From Paenibacillus amylolyticus (GTDB lineage: Bacteria > Bacillota > Bacilli > Paenibacillales > Paenibacillaceae), in NCBI RefSeq assembly GCF_029689945.1, contig NZ_CP121451.1, positions 5,704,001 to 5,768,000 of the forward strand: DNA of 64,000 nt, written 5' to 3'. Shown here one piece after another: positions 12,259 through 23,600 of the stretch (its first letter is position 1; every line of letters starts with the position of its first letter). Made by a program: the position numbers and the translations under genes. The notes under the pieces were generated by a model that saw nothing but the letters and a program-made list of their open reading frames with translations, ran no database searches and was not told the DNA's origin.

Positions 12259-13616
12259 CTACACGGTCCGAGCCGGTGTGATACTTTGCGGATTGTTAAA
12301 CACATTTTTCGGGTCATACTTGGCTTTGACTCTCCGTAGTCTCCCATAGTTGGCTCCATAGTACACTGGACCGGAATTTTTGATCCCTTGGTCTGGAACG
12401 TTGATATAGGAACCGACAATGTAGGGTTGCAATTTCGTGCGAGTATTACGAGCGAGTGCAATATTTTTAGCGGCATGGGATGGTTTGGTCCACGTACTGG
12501 TCCATTCCACATAGAACTTCTCTTTCCGCCAGAAGAACGCGGTTGATCTAGGCGATTTGCGACTTACGGCTCCACCCCAGTTAAGGAAATAGAACCCGCC
12601 TGGCCCCTCTTCCAAGTTCTCCAAAAATGTACGCATCGTTTGAATGGCTTTATCAGGGAATGGTTTTCGTCCAAAACCGGATGAGAACTGGTTACTGTAC
12701 CTTTGAGTTTCGATCGGATCAGGAAGCAATAAGAACTTTACAACTTCTGTGTATGGTAACAATCGAACGATGGAACTTGTCGGGGTGCCGACACTCGTAA
12801 TCGGCTGTAATAGTCGGAGAGCCTCCGTTTTGGACCCTAGGAACAGCCCCTCCATGACAACATTACCACCCTTTTTCGGTCCGATGGACAACTCGCTGCC
12901 CAATCTCGTGTCAACAGAGGGCGCCCACTTCTGCCATACTTTGAGCACCTTTTCGAATTGAGCCCATGGCCAGGTGATTTTAAATACAGTCGCTTTCGCT
13001 GGAGCTCGGCGCACTTTGAATTTGTAATGGGTGTATACTCCGAAGTTACCACCTCCGCCTCCTCGCGAGGCCCAAAAGAGATCTGCATTAAGCTTTTTAT
13101 TCGCCCGAATGACTTTTCCGTTGGCATCCACCATCTCCACTTCAAGCAGGTTATCACTGATGAGACCTATGGTACGTTGGAGAGGCCCAATTCCCCCGCC
13201 TAACGTAATTCCACCGATTCCTACCGTAGGGCTGTCACCAAAAGGCGCTATGAAACCTTGCTTGGCAAGGGTATTCGCAATTCTTCCCACGCGGTTTCCT
13301 GTTCCAACAACAACCGTTCCATTTTTTTATCAAGCTTGATGGAATTCAGATCACTCACATCAATCACAATTCCCCCGTTAACTTGTGAAAGATTGACTTC
13401 AAGCGCATGTCTTCCGCTCCGCGGCCTGATTGGAACATTGTTTTCACGAGCCCATCGGATAGCGTTGGAGACATCTTTTGTCTTTTGGGCAAAAACGAAT
13501 ACTTTCGGGTATCTGTCCGTATGCGGGTCCCAGTTCTTGCGCGCCGCTTCATATCCTGGATCACCCTTGTAAATAACCCGTCCGGTAAGCTTGGTTGATG
13601 ATTTCACACATCCCAC
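12259..13616 (-). CDS. FAD-linked oxidase, berberine-bridge-enzyme type (one frame break)
   Basis: About 452 residues after restoring one base in the A-run complementary to 13322-13328. The N-terminal FAD_binding_4 domain carries PIRPRSGRHALE (the His-bearing PP-loop) and VGIGGITLGGGIGPLQRTIGL. The C-terminus ends in the BBE motif YDPKNVFNNPQSI. Family members bind FAD, often covalently at His and sometimes Cys, and oxidise alcohols, sugars or secondary metabolites. The Cys seen in 6-S-cysteinyl members is not apparent. Start GTG at 13616 is the only reasonable one before a stop. No signal peptide. Convergent with the ABM gene. A MarR gene lies upstream on the same strand. Confidence 0.75.
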
Positions 13617-13799
13617 TCCCTGCTGAATAATTGTCCTACAGCCTCTGGTGCATCAAGCACTTTATACTGTATGAAGGGCATTCGCGGAGGGAATGGGCTC
13701 ACGCCTTAATTTCAAAATACGTGTTTCAGAGGAATCAAAAAGGAATTTCCCTTTCAGGCCACAGACAGCCTTGAGGAAAATCCCTTTCATGTTGTTGAA

Positions 13800-14327
13800 C
13801 TAGTCTCTGCTCAAATCGGAATCAATTCGGATTAACTTGCGCGCTTCCTGTTCCTTTTCACCATACCAGACGAGCACATCGGCAAACAAATCCATGATAC
13901 GAATAAAGCTCTGCTTGTCCGCATCCGAAATCTGATCTGCATATTTGAAAATCTCATCAAAGCAAAGCTCCCTTACAAATTCGGTGTACTTCGCATATAC
14001 CTCGCGCCCTTTCGCCGAAGGTTTGACGTAGATGTCTTTGCGGTTGCCGCTTAAATGAAATTTTTCGAGCAGACCTTTTTCCGTCAGATTCTTCACGTTC
14101 TTGGAAAAAGTACTTCGGCTTACGCCCAAACGTGCGGCCATTTCCGACATCTTCTCTTCCTTGTCCTCGGCTTCCAGAATGTATTCCAGCGTCTGAATCT
14201 GTGAGGCCGAGAACATCATGTCCGTACCATAACTTCGCTGCAACTTATAGGTGTTCGAGTATGCATTGCCGTATTTGATAATTTTCTCAATCAGTGCCCG
14301 ATGGTCGCCCATCCAATCTAATTTCAT
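13800..14327 (-). CDS. MarR family transcriptional regulator (second)
   Basis: A 175-residue MarR/winged-helix protein. HTH and wing: MSEMAARLGVSRSTFSKNVKNL and EKFHLSGNRKDIYVKPSAKG (about 62-110). It is longer than usual at both ends. It lies downstream of the alpha/beta hydrolase gene and upstream of the FAD oxidase on the same strand. The gap of about 180 bp to the oxidase contains no strong terminator, so either could be its target. Confidence 0.8.
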   Translation of the reverse strand: MKLDWMGDHRALIEKIIKYGNAYSNTYKLQRSYGTDMMFSASQIQTLEYILEAEDKEEKMSEMAARLGVSRSTFSKNVKNLTEKGLLEKFHLSGNRKDIYVKPSAKGREVYAKYTEFVRELCFDEIFKYADQISDADKQSFIRIMDLFADVLVWYGEKEQEARKLIRIDSDLSRD

Positions 14328-14373
14328 GAGTAATCCCTTTCATATTCAGATTCTCTCTCTTACTCTACTGAAA

Positions 14374-15182
14374 TCAGATTCGTTTTTCAATCCATGTCAT
14401 TGCTTCTTCAATAACATCATCACGAGTCGTTTCATTGAAAATCTCATGCATCAAATGAGCATAGATTTTGAGTGTTTTATCTGTTGAAGCGATATCCCCA
14501 TAAAAGTCACGAGAATCCTGTTCACTGACCAGCCCGTCATTGGCCCCATGCAGAACAAGTACTGGATCTGTAAACTGTTTCGGGTTCTCCTTCAGCCATG
14601 CTATGCCATTTCCCAGACTGTTAAACAAATCTACAGAGATCTCTTTTCCACCAGCGGGTCATTTGCGTAAGCGGATACAACAGCGGGATCACTGCATACG
14701 CCATTACCCAGCTCATTCGGGAAATACGTACCTGCTGGAAGATCCATCGGCAGTTCTCCGGCAACCTTTGTATTGTAACGAGTGAGCGCTCCAGATAGTA
14801 CGATGCCTTTGACCTTGCCAGGATATTTCGTTCCAAAGGAGGAGGTTGCAAAACCACCCATGCTATGTCCGATAACAAACAGCGGAAGTTCGCCGCTCTC
14901 CTGCAATGCATGTTCCACTACAACGTTGACATCCTCTATAATCTGGTGGAAATCACTGTAGAACGTACGTTGTCCTTCGGATCTGGCATGACCGCGATGG
15001 TCAAACCGATATACGTTAAACCCTCGCTGGCTCAGCTTCTCTGTCACATAATCGTAGCGCCCTGCATGCTCAGCGAGTCCGTGTACAATAACGACAGCGG
15101 CTTTGGCATTTTCCACTGTATCCTTGCTGAAATAAAGCTGTGTACCGTCAAAGGATTTGATTGTTGTTTCAATTTTGCTCAT
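14374..15182 (-). CDS. Alpha/beta hydrolase, monoacylglycerol-lipase-like (one frame break)
   Basis: About 269 residues after restoring one A complementary to the T-run 14644-14647. It has VVIVHGLAEHAGRY (oxyanion region), VYRFDHRGHARSEGQR, the nucleophile elbow GHSMGG, the acid region VLVLHGANDGLVS and the late His in HLMHEIFNE, the full triad order of serine hydrolases related to YtpA and lysophospholipase. Cytoplasmic, no signal peptide. TTTCGGGG-like upstream bases and ATG at 15182. Monocistronic or cotranscribed with the MarR gene that follows. Confidence 0.8.
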
Positions 15183-15386
15183 CGTTTCCCCGTCCTTTTG
15201 GTGGTGTCCAAGCTTAAGCTCCGAGAGATCATTACCTCCGCCCTACCATGGACACGCATATTATTGTTTCACTTTAAAATAATATTGTTTCCTACAGAAA
15301 CAATATATCATCCGGTACGACTGTTGTCTATAGTAATTTTAAAACGCTTTCAAAACAAAAGTATCACTGCTATGAATCATAAAAAA

Positions 15387-15420
15387 CCACTAAACACTCG
15401 AGAATCCTTGTGTTTAGTGG
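15387..15420 (-). terminator. Rho-independent terminator after the flavin reductase operon
   Basis: Inverted repeat CCACTAAACAC (15387-15397) / GTGTTTAGTGG (15410-15420). On the minus strand it is followed by TTTTTT, directly after the flavocytochrome-like gene. Confidence 0.75.
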
Positions 15421-15439
15421 ACATGTTTTAGGTGAATTC

Positions 15440-17880
15440 TTATTTTCTATTCTCCACATCATTCATCTCATCAACAGCCGTTTTACCAGCGATACGTCCA
15501 AACGTAAAGATGTCTGTCAAGGCATTACCGCCCAACCGGTTACCTGCGTGAATCCCTCCTGCAACTTCCCCAGCGGCATACAGATGTGCAATCGGCTGTC
15601 CGTTTTCATCCAATACACGAGTTTGGGTATCGATCTTGATCCCACCCATTGTATGGTGAACCGCCGGTTTTCTAGGCGTAGCGTAGAATGGAGCCTTCTC
15701 GACTTTTAAGCTAAACGTATCCTTATGGAACTCCGGATCAAAGCCTGCATCCACATAAGAGTTATACTTATCAACCGTAGTTCTTAGAGTTTCTGGGTCC
15801 ATCTTAATTTTCACTGCCAGCTCTTCAATCGTATCTGCTCTAAACAGAGTACCAGCTTCGACTTGGCGATCTATCTTTTCCTGACTGGTGTTCGCTGCGG
15901 TTTTCTTAATCTCATCATCAGCGATGAGGTAAAATAAACTTCCTTGCTCAATTGCCGCTTTCGTTAAGACATCTCGGCCAGAGAATTCGTTAACGAAGCG
16001 TTCTCCCTTTTTGTTAACAATGACAAAGTTTTCAGGAGGGACTTGCAGTCCACTGAAGAGTTCGCCTGTTTGCGGGTCAGCTACAGGCATCATTTGAGTG
16101 AAGCCCATGCCAGTCAGTGCCGCTCCCGCGCTCTTACCGAGCGATATTCCATCACCTGTCATCGCGTACGAATTCGTGGTTTTGATATCATCCTCAATAT
16201 GGCTCCAGTAGGTGTTATATTCCTTGAGCATCTGTGTATTTGCACCAAAACCGCCGCTGGCAAGCACAACCGCTTTGGCATGAACGGTGATTTTCTGGCC
16301 ATTGACACCCGTTGCAATCACACCTGCAATTTTGCCATCTTCGATGATCAGTTGTTTGACCGGGGTGTCTGTAATGATTTGTCCGCCATTCTCTTCTACA
16401 TATTTGCTCAGCGCAATGATAAAGGCAGATCCATAACTTTTGACAGGTTTATGTCCACGGCGCCACAGGGCACCAACCGGAGCAAATACGATACTCTTAT
16501 CATATTCAACACCGATCTCCTCCAGCCACGTCACACTCTCCAAAGCACGGTCTGTAAGTACTTTCACCAGATCGTATTGTCCATAGATCACATTGCCATT
16601 CAGGTCCGTACGTTTTCCTCCAAAATACGTTTGCATCCTGTGCAGCAGTGGGGAGTCAAACAGATACGCTTTGTCTGTTCCAAACTTGTCCTGATACGCT
16701 GCGAACTCTTCTTGTAATGCATGGAAATCATCGATATATTCCGGATGAATCAAGCTCTCATCGGTACTTAATAAATTCTCAATGGTCTGTCTTTCCCCTG
16801 GGTTCTCACTAAACTGTTGTTGCCATATTGGATCTGCTGCATTGACAGGACCACCTGAACGGATCGTGTTCCCCCAACGGCAGGGTATTTTTCAAGAACC
16901 ATTGCACTTGCTCCCTGTTGTAAAGCGGTAGCAGCAGCACTTAGTCCGGCACCACCTCCACCTACAACGACCACATCGCAAGTGTACTCTTCGTCTTCCT
17001 TCATCTGGCTGCTGGCAGGTTTTGCACGTCTTTTCAGAATGTCCGGGTTAACTCCGGCCAGCTTAACCGCCTTGGCTACACCGTTAATGACAGCGTTACT
17101 GGTTTCAGAAGCACCTGACAGGGCATCCACATTGAGCGTCTGTCCCTCGATAATTTTATTCGGAATTCTTACAAAAACAACATCGGCGATCCCTTCGGTT
17201 TCTCCCTTCGCATCAATATCAATACTCTCGATTCGATTTTCACTAAAAGATACTTTCATCGGAAGATTTCCACTATGACCTATGGCATTAACCTCATATA
17301 CACCTGGTTTATAGGTGAACTCCTCTTCTTCATTAAGCTGATTAGAGATTCTGGCGAAGCGCAGGAACCGCAGGAAACATACCTCCAGGAAATCAATCGT
17401 TCCTTCACTGTTCAGCTTACCTGATTCGTCAAATGCTTGATGTGCACTTCCAAGCAAAAACTCGTATCCTGGCATCACGTTAGCTTCAACACCTGGTGCA
17501 TCCAGGATCTGACGAAGATGTAGCTGTGCACGCGAAGAGCCTTGTGTCCCCTGTGACGCACCAATAATCATGACGGGTTTGCCTGCAAGCGGATGGATTT
17601 CAAAGCTCAGCCATTCAAGAATGCTTTTAAGCGATGAAGGAATGGAATGGTTATATTCGGGAGTCGCAATAATGACACCATCACTTGCCATAATTTTTTC
17701 ATTAAACGTTTGTATGATTTCACTGTTCGTTTGGTTATCGGATTGATTAAACATCGGAACATCTGTAATTTCAAGGATTTCAATGACTGCTCTGGATTCA
17801 AAATGTCCTTTCATGAACTGGAGCAGCTTGCGATTATACGATTTCTTAGCATTGGTTCCCACGATCGCTATGATTTTCAT
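15440..17880 (-). CDS. Fused FMN-reductase / FMN_bind / FAD_binding_2 flavoprotein, fumarate- or enoate-reductase-like (one frame break)
   Basis: About 813 residues after one base is restored at the C-run/TT junction 16869-16875. Three domains. FMN_red (1-175): [43 protein letters not shown]_bind (about 195-275), with [11 protein letters not shown], a match to the ApbE flavinylation motif. FAD_binding_2 (about 300-813): [14 protein letters not shown], then HHTMGGIKI, and [10 protein letters not shown], the active-site His/Arg region of fumarate-reductase-like flavoproteins. No signal peptide or haem motif, so it is probably cytosolic and NAD(P)H-driven, passing electrons from the FMN_red domain through covalent FMN to the FAD site. 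Related bacterial enzymes reduce fumarate, acrylate, urocanate or cinnamates. The acceptor here is unknown. It lies 13 bp after a stand-alone FMN reductase paralogue. Confidence 0.8.
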
Positions 17881-17893
17881 TATGATTAGCCCC

Positions 17894-18507
17894 CTACTCT
17901 TGCCAGGAAAATTTTTTCGTTTTTCTCTTCAACGTCCTTTTGGACAGCAGTTCCGTGGTGATCTCCGTAAATAAAACAAACTCTCTGAAGATTTCTTCCA
18001 GATCCGCTACTTTGGCAGCATCAATAAGTTTACCGCCGGTATCAAATGCACTCTGGGATTTCCCAGCAGAAACTCGCTGCTAGGCATCATTCTCGCACCC
18101 AGCTCTGGCGAATCCAGAATTTGTTTAAGATGCGCTTGTGCTCTGGAAGAACCGAGTGAACCGTGTGAAGCACCAACGATCAGAACAGGTTTATCAATCA
18201 AGGATTGCGTCGTGTAGCTGATCCATTCCAGCGCACTTTTCAGAACGGCAGGGATGGCATGATCGTATTCCGGGGTGGCGATAATCACGCCATGGGCTTC
18301 GGCAATTCGATCGGATAGGTCTTTCACCTTTTCAGGGATATCAACCTCAGCATCCTCTATATCATCTTTTTCAATAAAAGCAGGTAAATCCTTGATTTCA
18401 TATAAATCAATCTTCGCCTCGCTCGAGAAATGCTTTTGCATAAATTGAAGCAACATACGGTTCGTTGACACATCCGAATTGGTGCCCACAATAGCTAAAT
18501 AATTCAT
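17894..18507 (-). CDS. NADPH-dependent FMN reductase (one frame break)
   Basis: About 204 residues when one base is restored in the T-run 18059-18061. The flavodoxin-like fold shows [32 protein letters not shown] and [15 protein letters not shown], and is clearly a paralogue of the N-terminal domain of the next gene. It would reduce FMN with NAD(P)H, or act as a flavin donor to its neighbour. Divergent from the LysR gene (about 180 bp between starts). SD AGGGGG before ATG. Confidence 0.8.
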
Positions 18508-18687
18508 CTTAATCCCCCTTCTGTCATTCGAAAAAATATTCGTACATGTCAGACTCGTTCTTTCGGCATAACTCTAACATATGAATGGAAGATTGATCTA
18601 ATAGTTATTCATTGCAGTTTGATAACTAATTTGTTATAATCAGCTCAAATTTAAAGTTTGTTATTTTTTTCACAAAGGATGAGGAGC

Positions 18688-19617
18688 ATGTCTAAATTAG
18701 AATCTCAGGATATCTTATGTTACATCGACAGCCTCTTGAAACACAGTAACTATAACAGGGCTGCCCAATCTCTTTACATTTCTCAGCCCTACCTCACGAA
18801 GGTGATCCAAAAAGTCGAAAATCAGTTAAACTGTGAGCTGATCAGTCGCAACAAGCTTCCCTATCGATTAACCGAGCAAGGAAAAATATATTATCAATAC
18901 TTAACTTCACTCGAAAACAGCTACGCCAAGCTACTTAGGGAAATTTCATATGTATCGGATGCCGGCAACAAGGTGTTACGGATCGGGATTCTTGCCAGCC
19001 TTGGTTCTTATTTAACTCCTCTTTTTTTGCCTGCTTTTGTGGATCTTCATCCTGCTTGCACAATAAACCTTGTTGAGGATCTGCCGGAGAAAAACGAGAA
19101 GCGCCTCCAAAATAATGAGTTGGATTTCTGGATTGGTCAAAATTCGAGCAGTATATCCCCAAACTTGAACGCCGTTAGCTGGGGCAAGCACAGGTACCGA
19201 GCAGTTATTCCGCGTTGCTGTGAATTGTATCAGGAGGATGTTGCAGTGATTCCGGAGGAAACTTTTGATATCAGTACCATATTGAATCAAAGGCTCATTC
19301 TGACGTCCAAAGGCTCTGCGATCCGGAAACAGATTGATCAATTACTTAGTGTATGCAAGATACAACCCAACATCGTGATGGAAAGTAACGAAATTCGCAC
19401 GGTATTAAACCTTGCAAAACATAATATGGGCGTGACCATTGTACCTGAAAGTGTACATATTGAGGAGCATGCCTCGGAGTACAACATCTATCCCCTTCCG
19501 ATTGATAAGATCAGTTTGGATTATTTTATAGCTCATCATGGAGAACGAAAGCTGACTAGCGTTGATCATGACCTTATCCATACTTTTCTGAATCATGGAC
19601 AACAATGTGCAGTGTAG
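18688..19617 (+). CDS. LysR family transcriptional regulator
   Basis: A 309-residue LysR protein from ATG 18688, chosen because GAGGAG lies 2-7 bases upstream. HTH at the N-terminus: NYNRAAQSLYISQPYLTKVIQKVENQLNCELISR. The effector domain (about 90-300) includes LRIGILASLGSYLTP and AKHNMGVTIVPES. Divergent from the FMN-reductase operon and 9 bp before apbE, so it probably controls both sides. Inducer unknown, perhaps the enoate substrate. Confidence 0.85.
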   Translation: MSKLESQDILCYIDSLLKHSNYNRAAQSLYISQPYLTKVIQKVENQLNCELISRNKLPYRLTEQGKIYYQYLTSLENSYAKLLREISYVSDAGNKVLRIGILASLGSYLTPLFLPAFVDLHPACTINLVEDLPEKNEKRLQNNELDFWIGQNSSSISPNLNAVSWGKHRYRAVIPRCCELYQEDVAVIPEETFDISTILNQRLILTSKGSAIRKQIDQLLSVCKIQPNIVMESNEIRTVLNLAKHNMGVTIVPESVHIEEHASEYNIYPLPIDKISLDYFIAHHGERKLTSVDHDLIHTFLNHGQQCAV

Positions 19618-19626
19618 GAGGCTGTT

Positions 19627-20565
19627 ATGGATACTTTTACGAAAACCATCCCTCTTATGGGAACTAAAATATCCCTCTATATCAAAGATAAAAATGCTGA
19701 AAGACTCGCTCAGGAAGCATCGGATATGCTGTTCCGTTATGAGAAAGTCTTTAGTGCCAACAGTGATCACTCACAGCTTGCTATGCTTAAAAGAGAAGCC
19801 GCAACATATCCGCTCAACGTAGACAAGGAACTATATGATCTCATCAAAATAGGCAAAGAACACAGTATGAACGAAGATTCTTATTTGAATATCGCGATAG
19901 GCCCCTTAATTAAATTGTGGAGAATTGGTTTCCGCGAGGCACAGGTGCCAGAGGATACCGATATCAAGAAAGTTTTGGAGCTCTTGAATCCTGTACATAT
20001 ACAGCTCGATGATGAGCAGCAAACCGTACATTTAGTAAAAAAAGGCATGGAGATCGACCTTGGAGCTATCGCCAAAGGTTATTTTGCCGATCAAGTCATG
20101 GCATTTTTCAAGGAAAATGGAGCTTCTTCCGCTATGGTTGATATGGGTGGAAATGTGCTTGTTCATGGCGATTCACCTTCAGGGTCTAGTCATTGGAACG
20201 TGGGAATACAGAATCCTTTTTTACCCAGAGGCAATGCAGCCGCACTCGTTAGCATCAGGGAGCAATCCGTCGTTACCTCCGGCATATATGAGCGAGTTTT
20301 AGAGAAGGAAGGAACGCATTACCATCATATATTCAGCAGTAAAACAGGATATCCGATCGAAAGTAACATCGCTTCGTTAACGATTATTGCGGATAAATCG
20401 CTGGACTGTGATATCTATACGACAGAATTGTTTGGGTTAGATGCGCTCTCCGTTATTCATAAAGTAAATCAAATGAAACATATCGAAGCTGCCGTCATTA
20501 CAACAGAGGGTGACCTGGCCTACACCGACAATCTTAGGGGAAGAATCCATCCGATATCAGGCTAA
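19627..20565 (+). CDS. apbE: FAD:protein FMN transferase (ApbE)
   Basis: A 312-residue ApbE-family enzyme. It has MGTKISLYI at the start, the Mg/FAD site GAIAKGYFADQV, DMGGNVLVHG, the SVVTSGIYER segment and the late HHIFSSKTGYPIESN and DCDIYTTELFGL motifs. It transfers FMN from FAD to Thr/Ser of FMN_bind domains. It has no signal peptide or lipobox, unlike exported ApbE lipoproteins, so its target should be cytosolic. The fused flavoprotein across the divergent promoter has the SGASET acceptor motif and is the obvious client. Starts 9 bp after the LysR stop with AGGAGGC as ribosome site. Confidence 0.88.
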   Translation: MDTFTKTIPLMGTKISLYIKDKNAERLAQEASDMLFRYEKVFSANSDHSQLAMLKREAATYPLNVDKELYDLIKIGKEHSMNEDSYLNIAIGPLIKLWRIGFREAQVPEDTDIKKVLELLNPVHIQLDDEQQTVHLVKKGMEIDLGAIAKGYFADQVMAFFKENGASSAMVDMGGNVLVHGDSPSGSSHWNVGIQNPFLPRGNAAALVSIREQSVVTSGIYERVLEKEGTHYHHIFSSKTGYPIESNIASLTIIADKSLDCDIYTTELFGLDALSVIHKVNQMKHIEAAVITTEGDLAYTDNLRGRIHPISG

Positions 20566-20602
20566 AGTGATGAGATTGTCGACGCTATATAAAGGTATGC
20601 AA

Positions 20603-20640
20603 AAAAACGCTACCACACGAAGTGGTAACGTTTTTGGCTT
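20603..20640. terminator. Bidirectional terminator between apbE and the GH43-SLH gene
   Basis: AAAAACGCTACCAC (20603-20616) pairs with GTGGTAACGTTTTT (20622-20635) around a 5-base loop, with A and T runs at the ends. It serves two convergent genes. Confidence 0.8.
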
Positions 20641-20669
20641 TGAGATTCCTTAATGCACGGAGTACGTGC

Positions 20670-23600
20670 CTACATCAAACCCAGCAGTTTATAAATCATC
20701 ACTGCTGCCTCTGCACGGCTGGCATTCTTCTTCGGTGCAAACTCATCGTTACCTACACCGTTTATGATGCCGGCTCTCCGGATTGCTTCTACCGCTTGTT
20801 TGGCATAGTTTGCGATACTTGCTTCATCCTTGAAGGCAGTAGTAGCTTCACTACTTGGTAACGCTAGTTGCTTCATTTGGATCGCCTTGTATACCATAAC
20901 GGCCATATCTTCACGCGTAATGTTCTCATGAACTCCGAATGTTCCATCCGGTTTCCCATTCACAATCCCAAGCTTATGCGCGGTTGCAATATTTCCGTGG
21001 TACCATTCTCCTTGTTTCACATCACTAAAACTTGTTGATGCACGCTCATCCGATAACGCCAACATATTCATCAGCATGGTGATGAATTCTGCTCTTGTCA
21101 CTTGACCCTTCGGATTAAACTCGCCGTCGCCTATCCCCTTCACAATGCCTCTTGCTCCCAATCCCGAGATCGCATCCTTCGCCCAGTCTTGGGTCACGTC
21201 CTTAAAGTTCGTTGCAACATACGCTACCGTATACTTACCTGGATACGTTGGCTTGAACGCTACTTTTCTCGTCGCTGCATTGTATTTCCCATTCGTCACC
21301 ACTTTTAGCTCACCGTTGTCCTTCACATCGTATACGATGACGTTATTTGGATTTTCGGCAGCCTGTAATGTGTATGGCAATGCAATCACGAGATCATCTT
21401 TACCATCAAACGCTGTAAGCTTCTTACCATCAATCGTTAACTCGATATCGTATACGACCTCACCGGTTAGCCCAGCTTGTGCGGAAGCTGGCAGTTGATC
21501 AGCTGCTATTCTCGTGATGGACAATCCTAGCGTTTTCCCTGCGCTTGTTCCTGTTCCAAGCATTTCGGTTGCCACGGTTACGACCGCTGAGCCTGTGTTG
21601 ATCTCGATGCAATCTACCGTAGACGTTCCACTTGTTAAGCGCGCATCTACTGCTAGCTCAATCGTTAGTCCGTTTAAGCCTTCATCAGCTTCAATTTGCA
21701 CCCGTAGCTTATCGCCTGTCGTTTGATCCAGCGCACGCTTCACCGTATCTGCACTTAACTTCACGTTAGAAGCACCGCTCTCATTAACGACTGGCTTAAT
21801 GTTTATTTGACCGTTGTCCATAACCACTGGCTCACTTCCACTTGGAGTTGGTGGGACTGTAGGCGCAGGGGTGTTACCGTCACCGCCACCACTTCCATCA
21901 CCACTGCCTGGTGCTTGTGGTGTCCCATCAGCCAGTGGTGTTACCGTTACCGTAGCGCTGGCTGAAAAACCACCATCTACTGTAATTACTGTAATGCTTG
22001 CTGTTCCTGGGGCGACAGCTTTTACTTGACCTGTCGCACTTACAGTGGCTACAGCTGGGTTACTGGAGCTCCATGTTACTGCTTTTTTCGTTGCATTTGC
22101 TGGTAATACGGCGGCTGTCAGTTGCTCTGATTGACCTTCTACGATGGACAATGTCGTTTTGTCCAAGCTAATTCCGCTAACAGGTACGTTTTTCCCACTG
22201 AGTGCATCATACTCACTTTGTGTAATGGGAATGACAGTTCCGTGACGCGGACTGGCGGGTAAGTTGTAGTTGGAAGATAATGTCCACTCGCCTGATGCCA
22301 GATTGGTTGTCTCGAATGGAACATAACCTCTTCCACCAAACTCATCTACGAATAAATACCACTTTTCTTCTGTGTTTGATTTGAAGATCGTTGGACCCTC
22401 AACCCATTTCATGTTACCCACACCTTGATTAATCAGCTTGAAGGCTGGATCCAGGATCGAGTCACCAACCTCTTGGAAGATCATCTTGCCAAATGGAGCA
22501 GCAGCTCCGTTGTCCTGCTCATCCTTTGTAAAACGATATACTTTTCCATCATGCTCAATCATCGTGGTATCAATGATGGAATATCCATAGTCCAAATATA
22601 CTTGCGGTTCAGTAAACGTATAGAAATCTCTTGTCTTGCTATACATCATTTTTTGATATGCACTGCCTGTATGCGATGCATCATCAAACATTCTTGATGC
22701 CCAGAATACGATATATTCACCTGTTGTTTTATCGTACATTATTTCTGGTGCCCAGGTATTACCCGCTTCTTCCGGTGCAACCTCCACCATGCGTTGATCT
22801 GTCCAGTTGACCAGATCATTCGATTCCCACACCATAATGGAACGACTGCCCCATGTCTGTGCTTTGCCCCAATCACCATTGCCGTTAATTTTCAGATCCG
22901 TAGCGATCATGTAGAACTTGTCACCTTCAGGCGAACGAATAATGAATGGATCACGTACTCCCTTCTCCCCTAAGGTCGAGGTCAATACAGGTTTACCATC
23001 ATTCAATTCTCGCCAGTTCAACGGATCATTACCGTTACTTAGTGCAAAGTGAACTTGCTCGCCTGTTGAAGTACCTTCTCCAGTGAAATAGGTGAAGAAG
23101 TATCCCGCATAATTTTCATCGGCAGGCCGTTCCTTCACCTTCGCAATAAATTCCTTCGTCGTGGATGCTGAATTTAATGTAATCGTAGCTGTAAGCTTCA
23201 CGTCCATATCTCCACTACCGTGCGTCGGACGTTGCACTTCACCAGTCACTGGAACAACGTTTGGTTGAGCAGAAGCCCAGGTAATCGATGTTCCATACAG
23301 ACCAGACGTTGGTAATGAGAGATGACCTCTCACATCCGCAATGTTATGAACGACTAGCGCTGCTTTTGCTTCATCTAAAGAAGCGCCATCGCTCGGCAAT
23401 GCCTTAACGATCAACGTAAAGGTTTTGTTAACGGTCTCTGTACCATCTGTAAATACCGCTGTTAACGTTACAACTTGATCGCCAGTTGCGTTAGCTGGTC
23501 TGGTTACAGCACCTGTAGTTGAGATTACATTCCCCTTATCTGAAGACCAGCTTATTGTTGTGCCATACGTACCTGATGTTGGCAAGGTTACATTGCTTAT

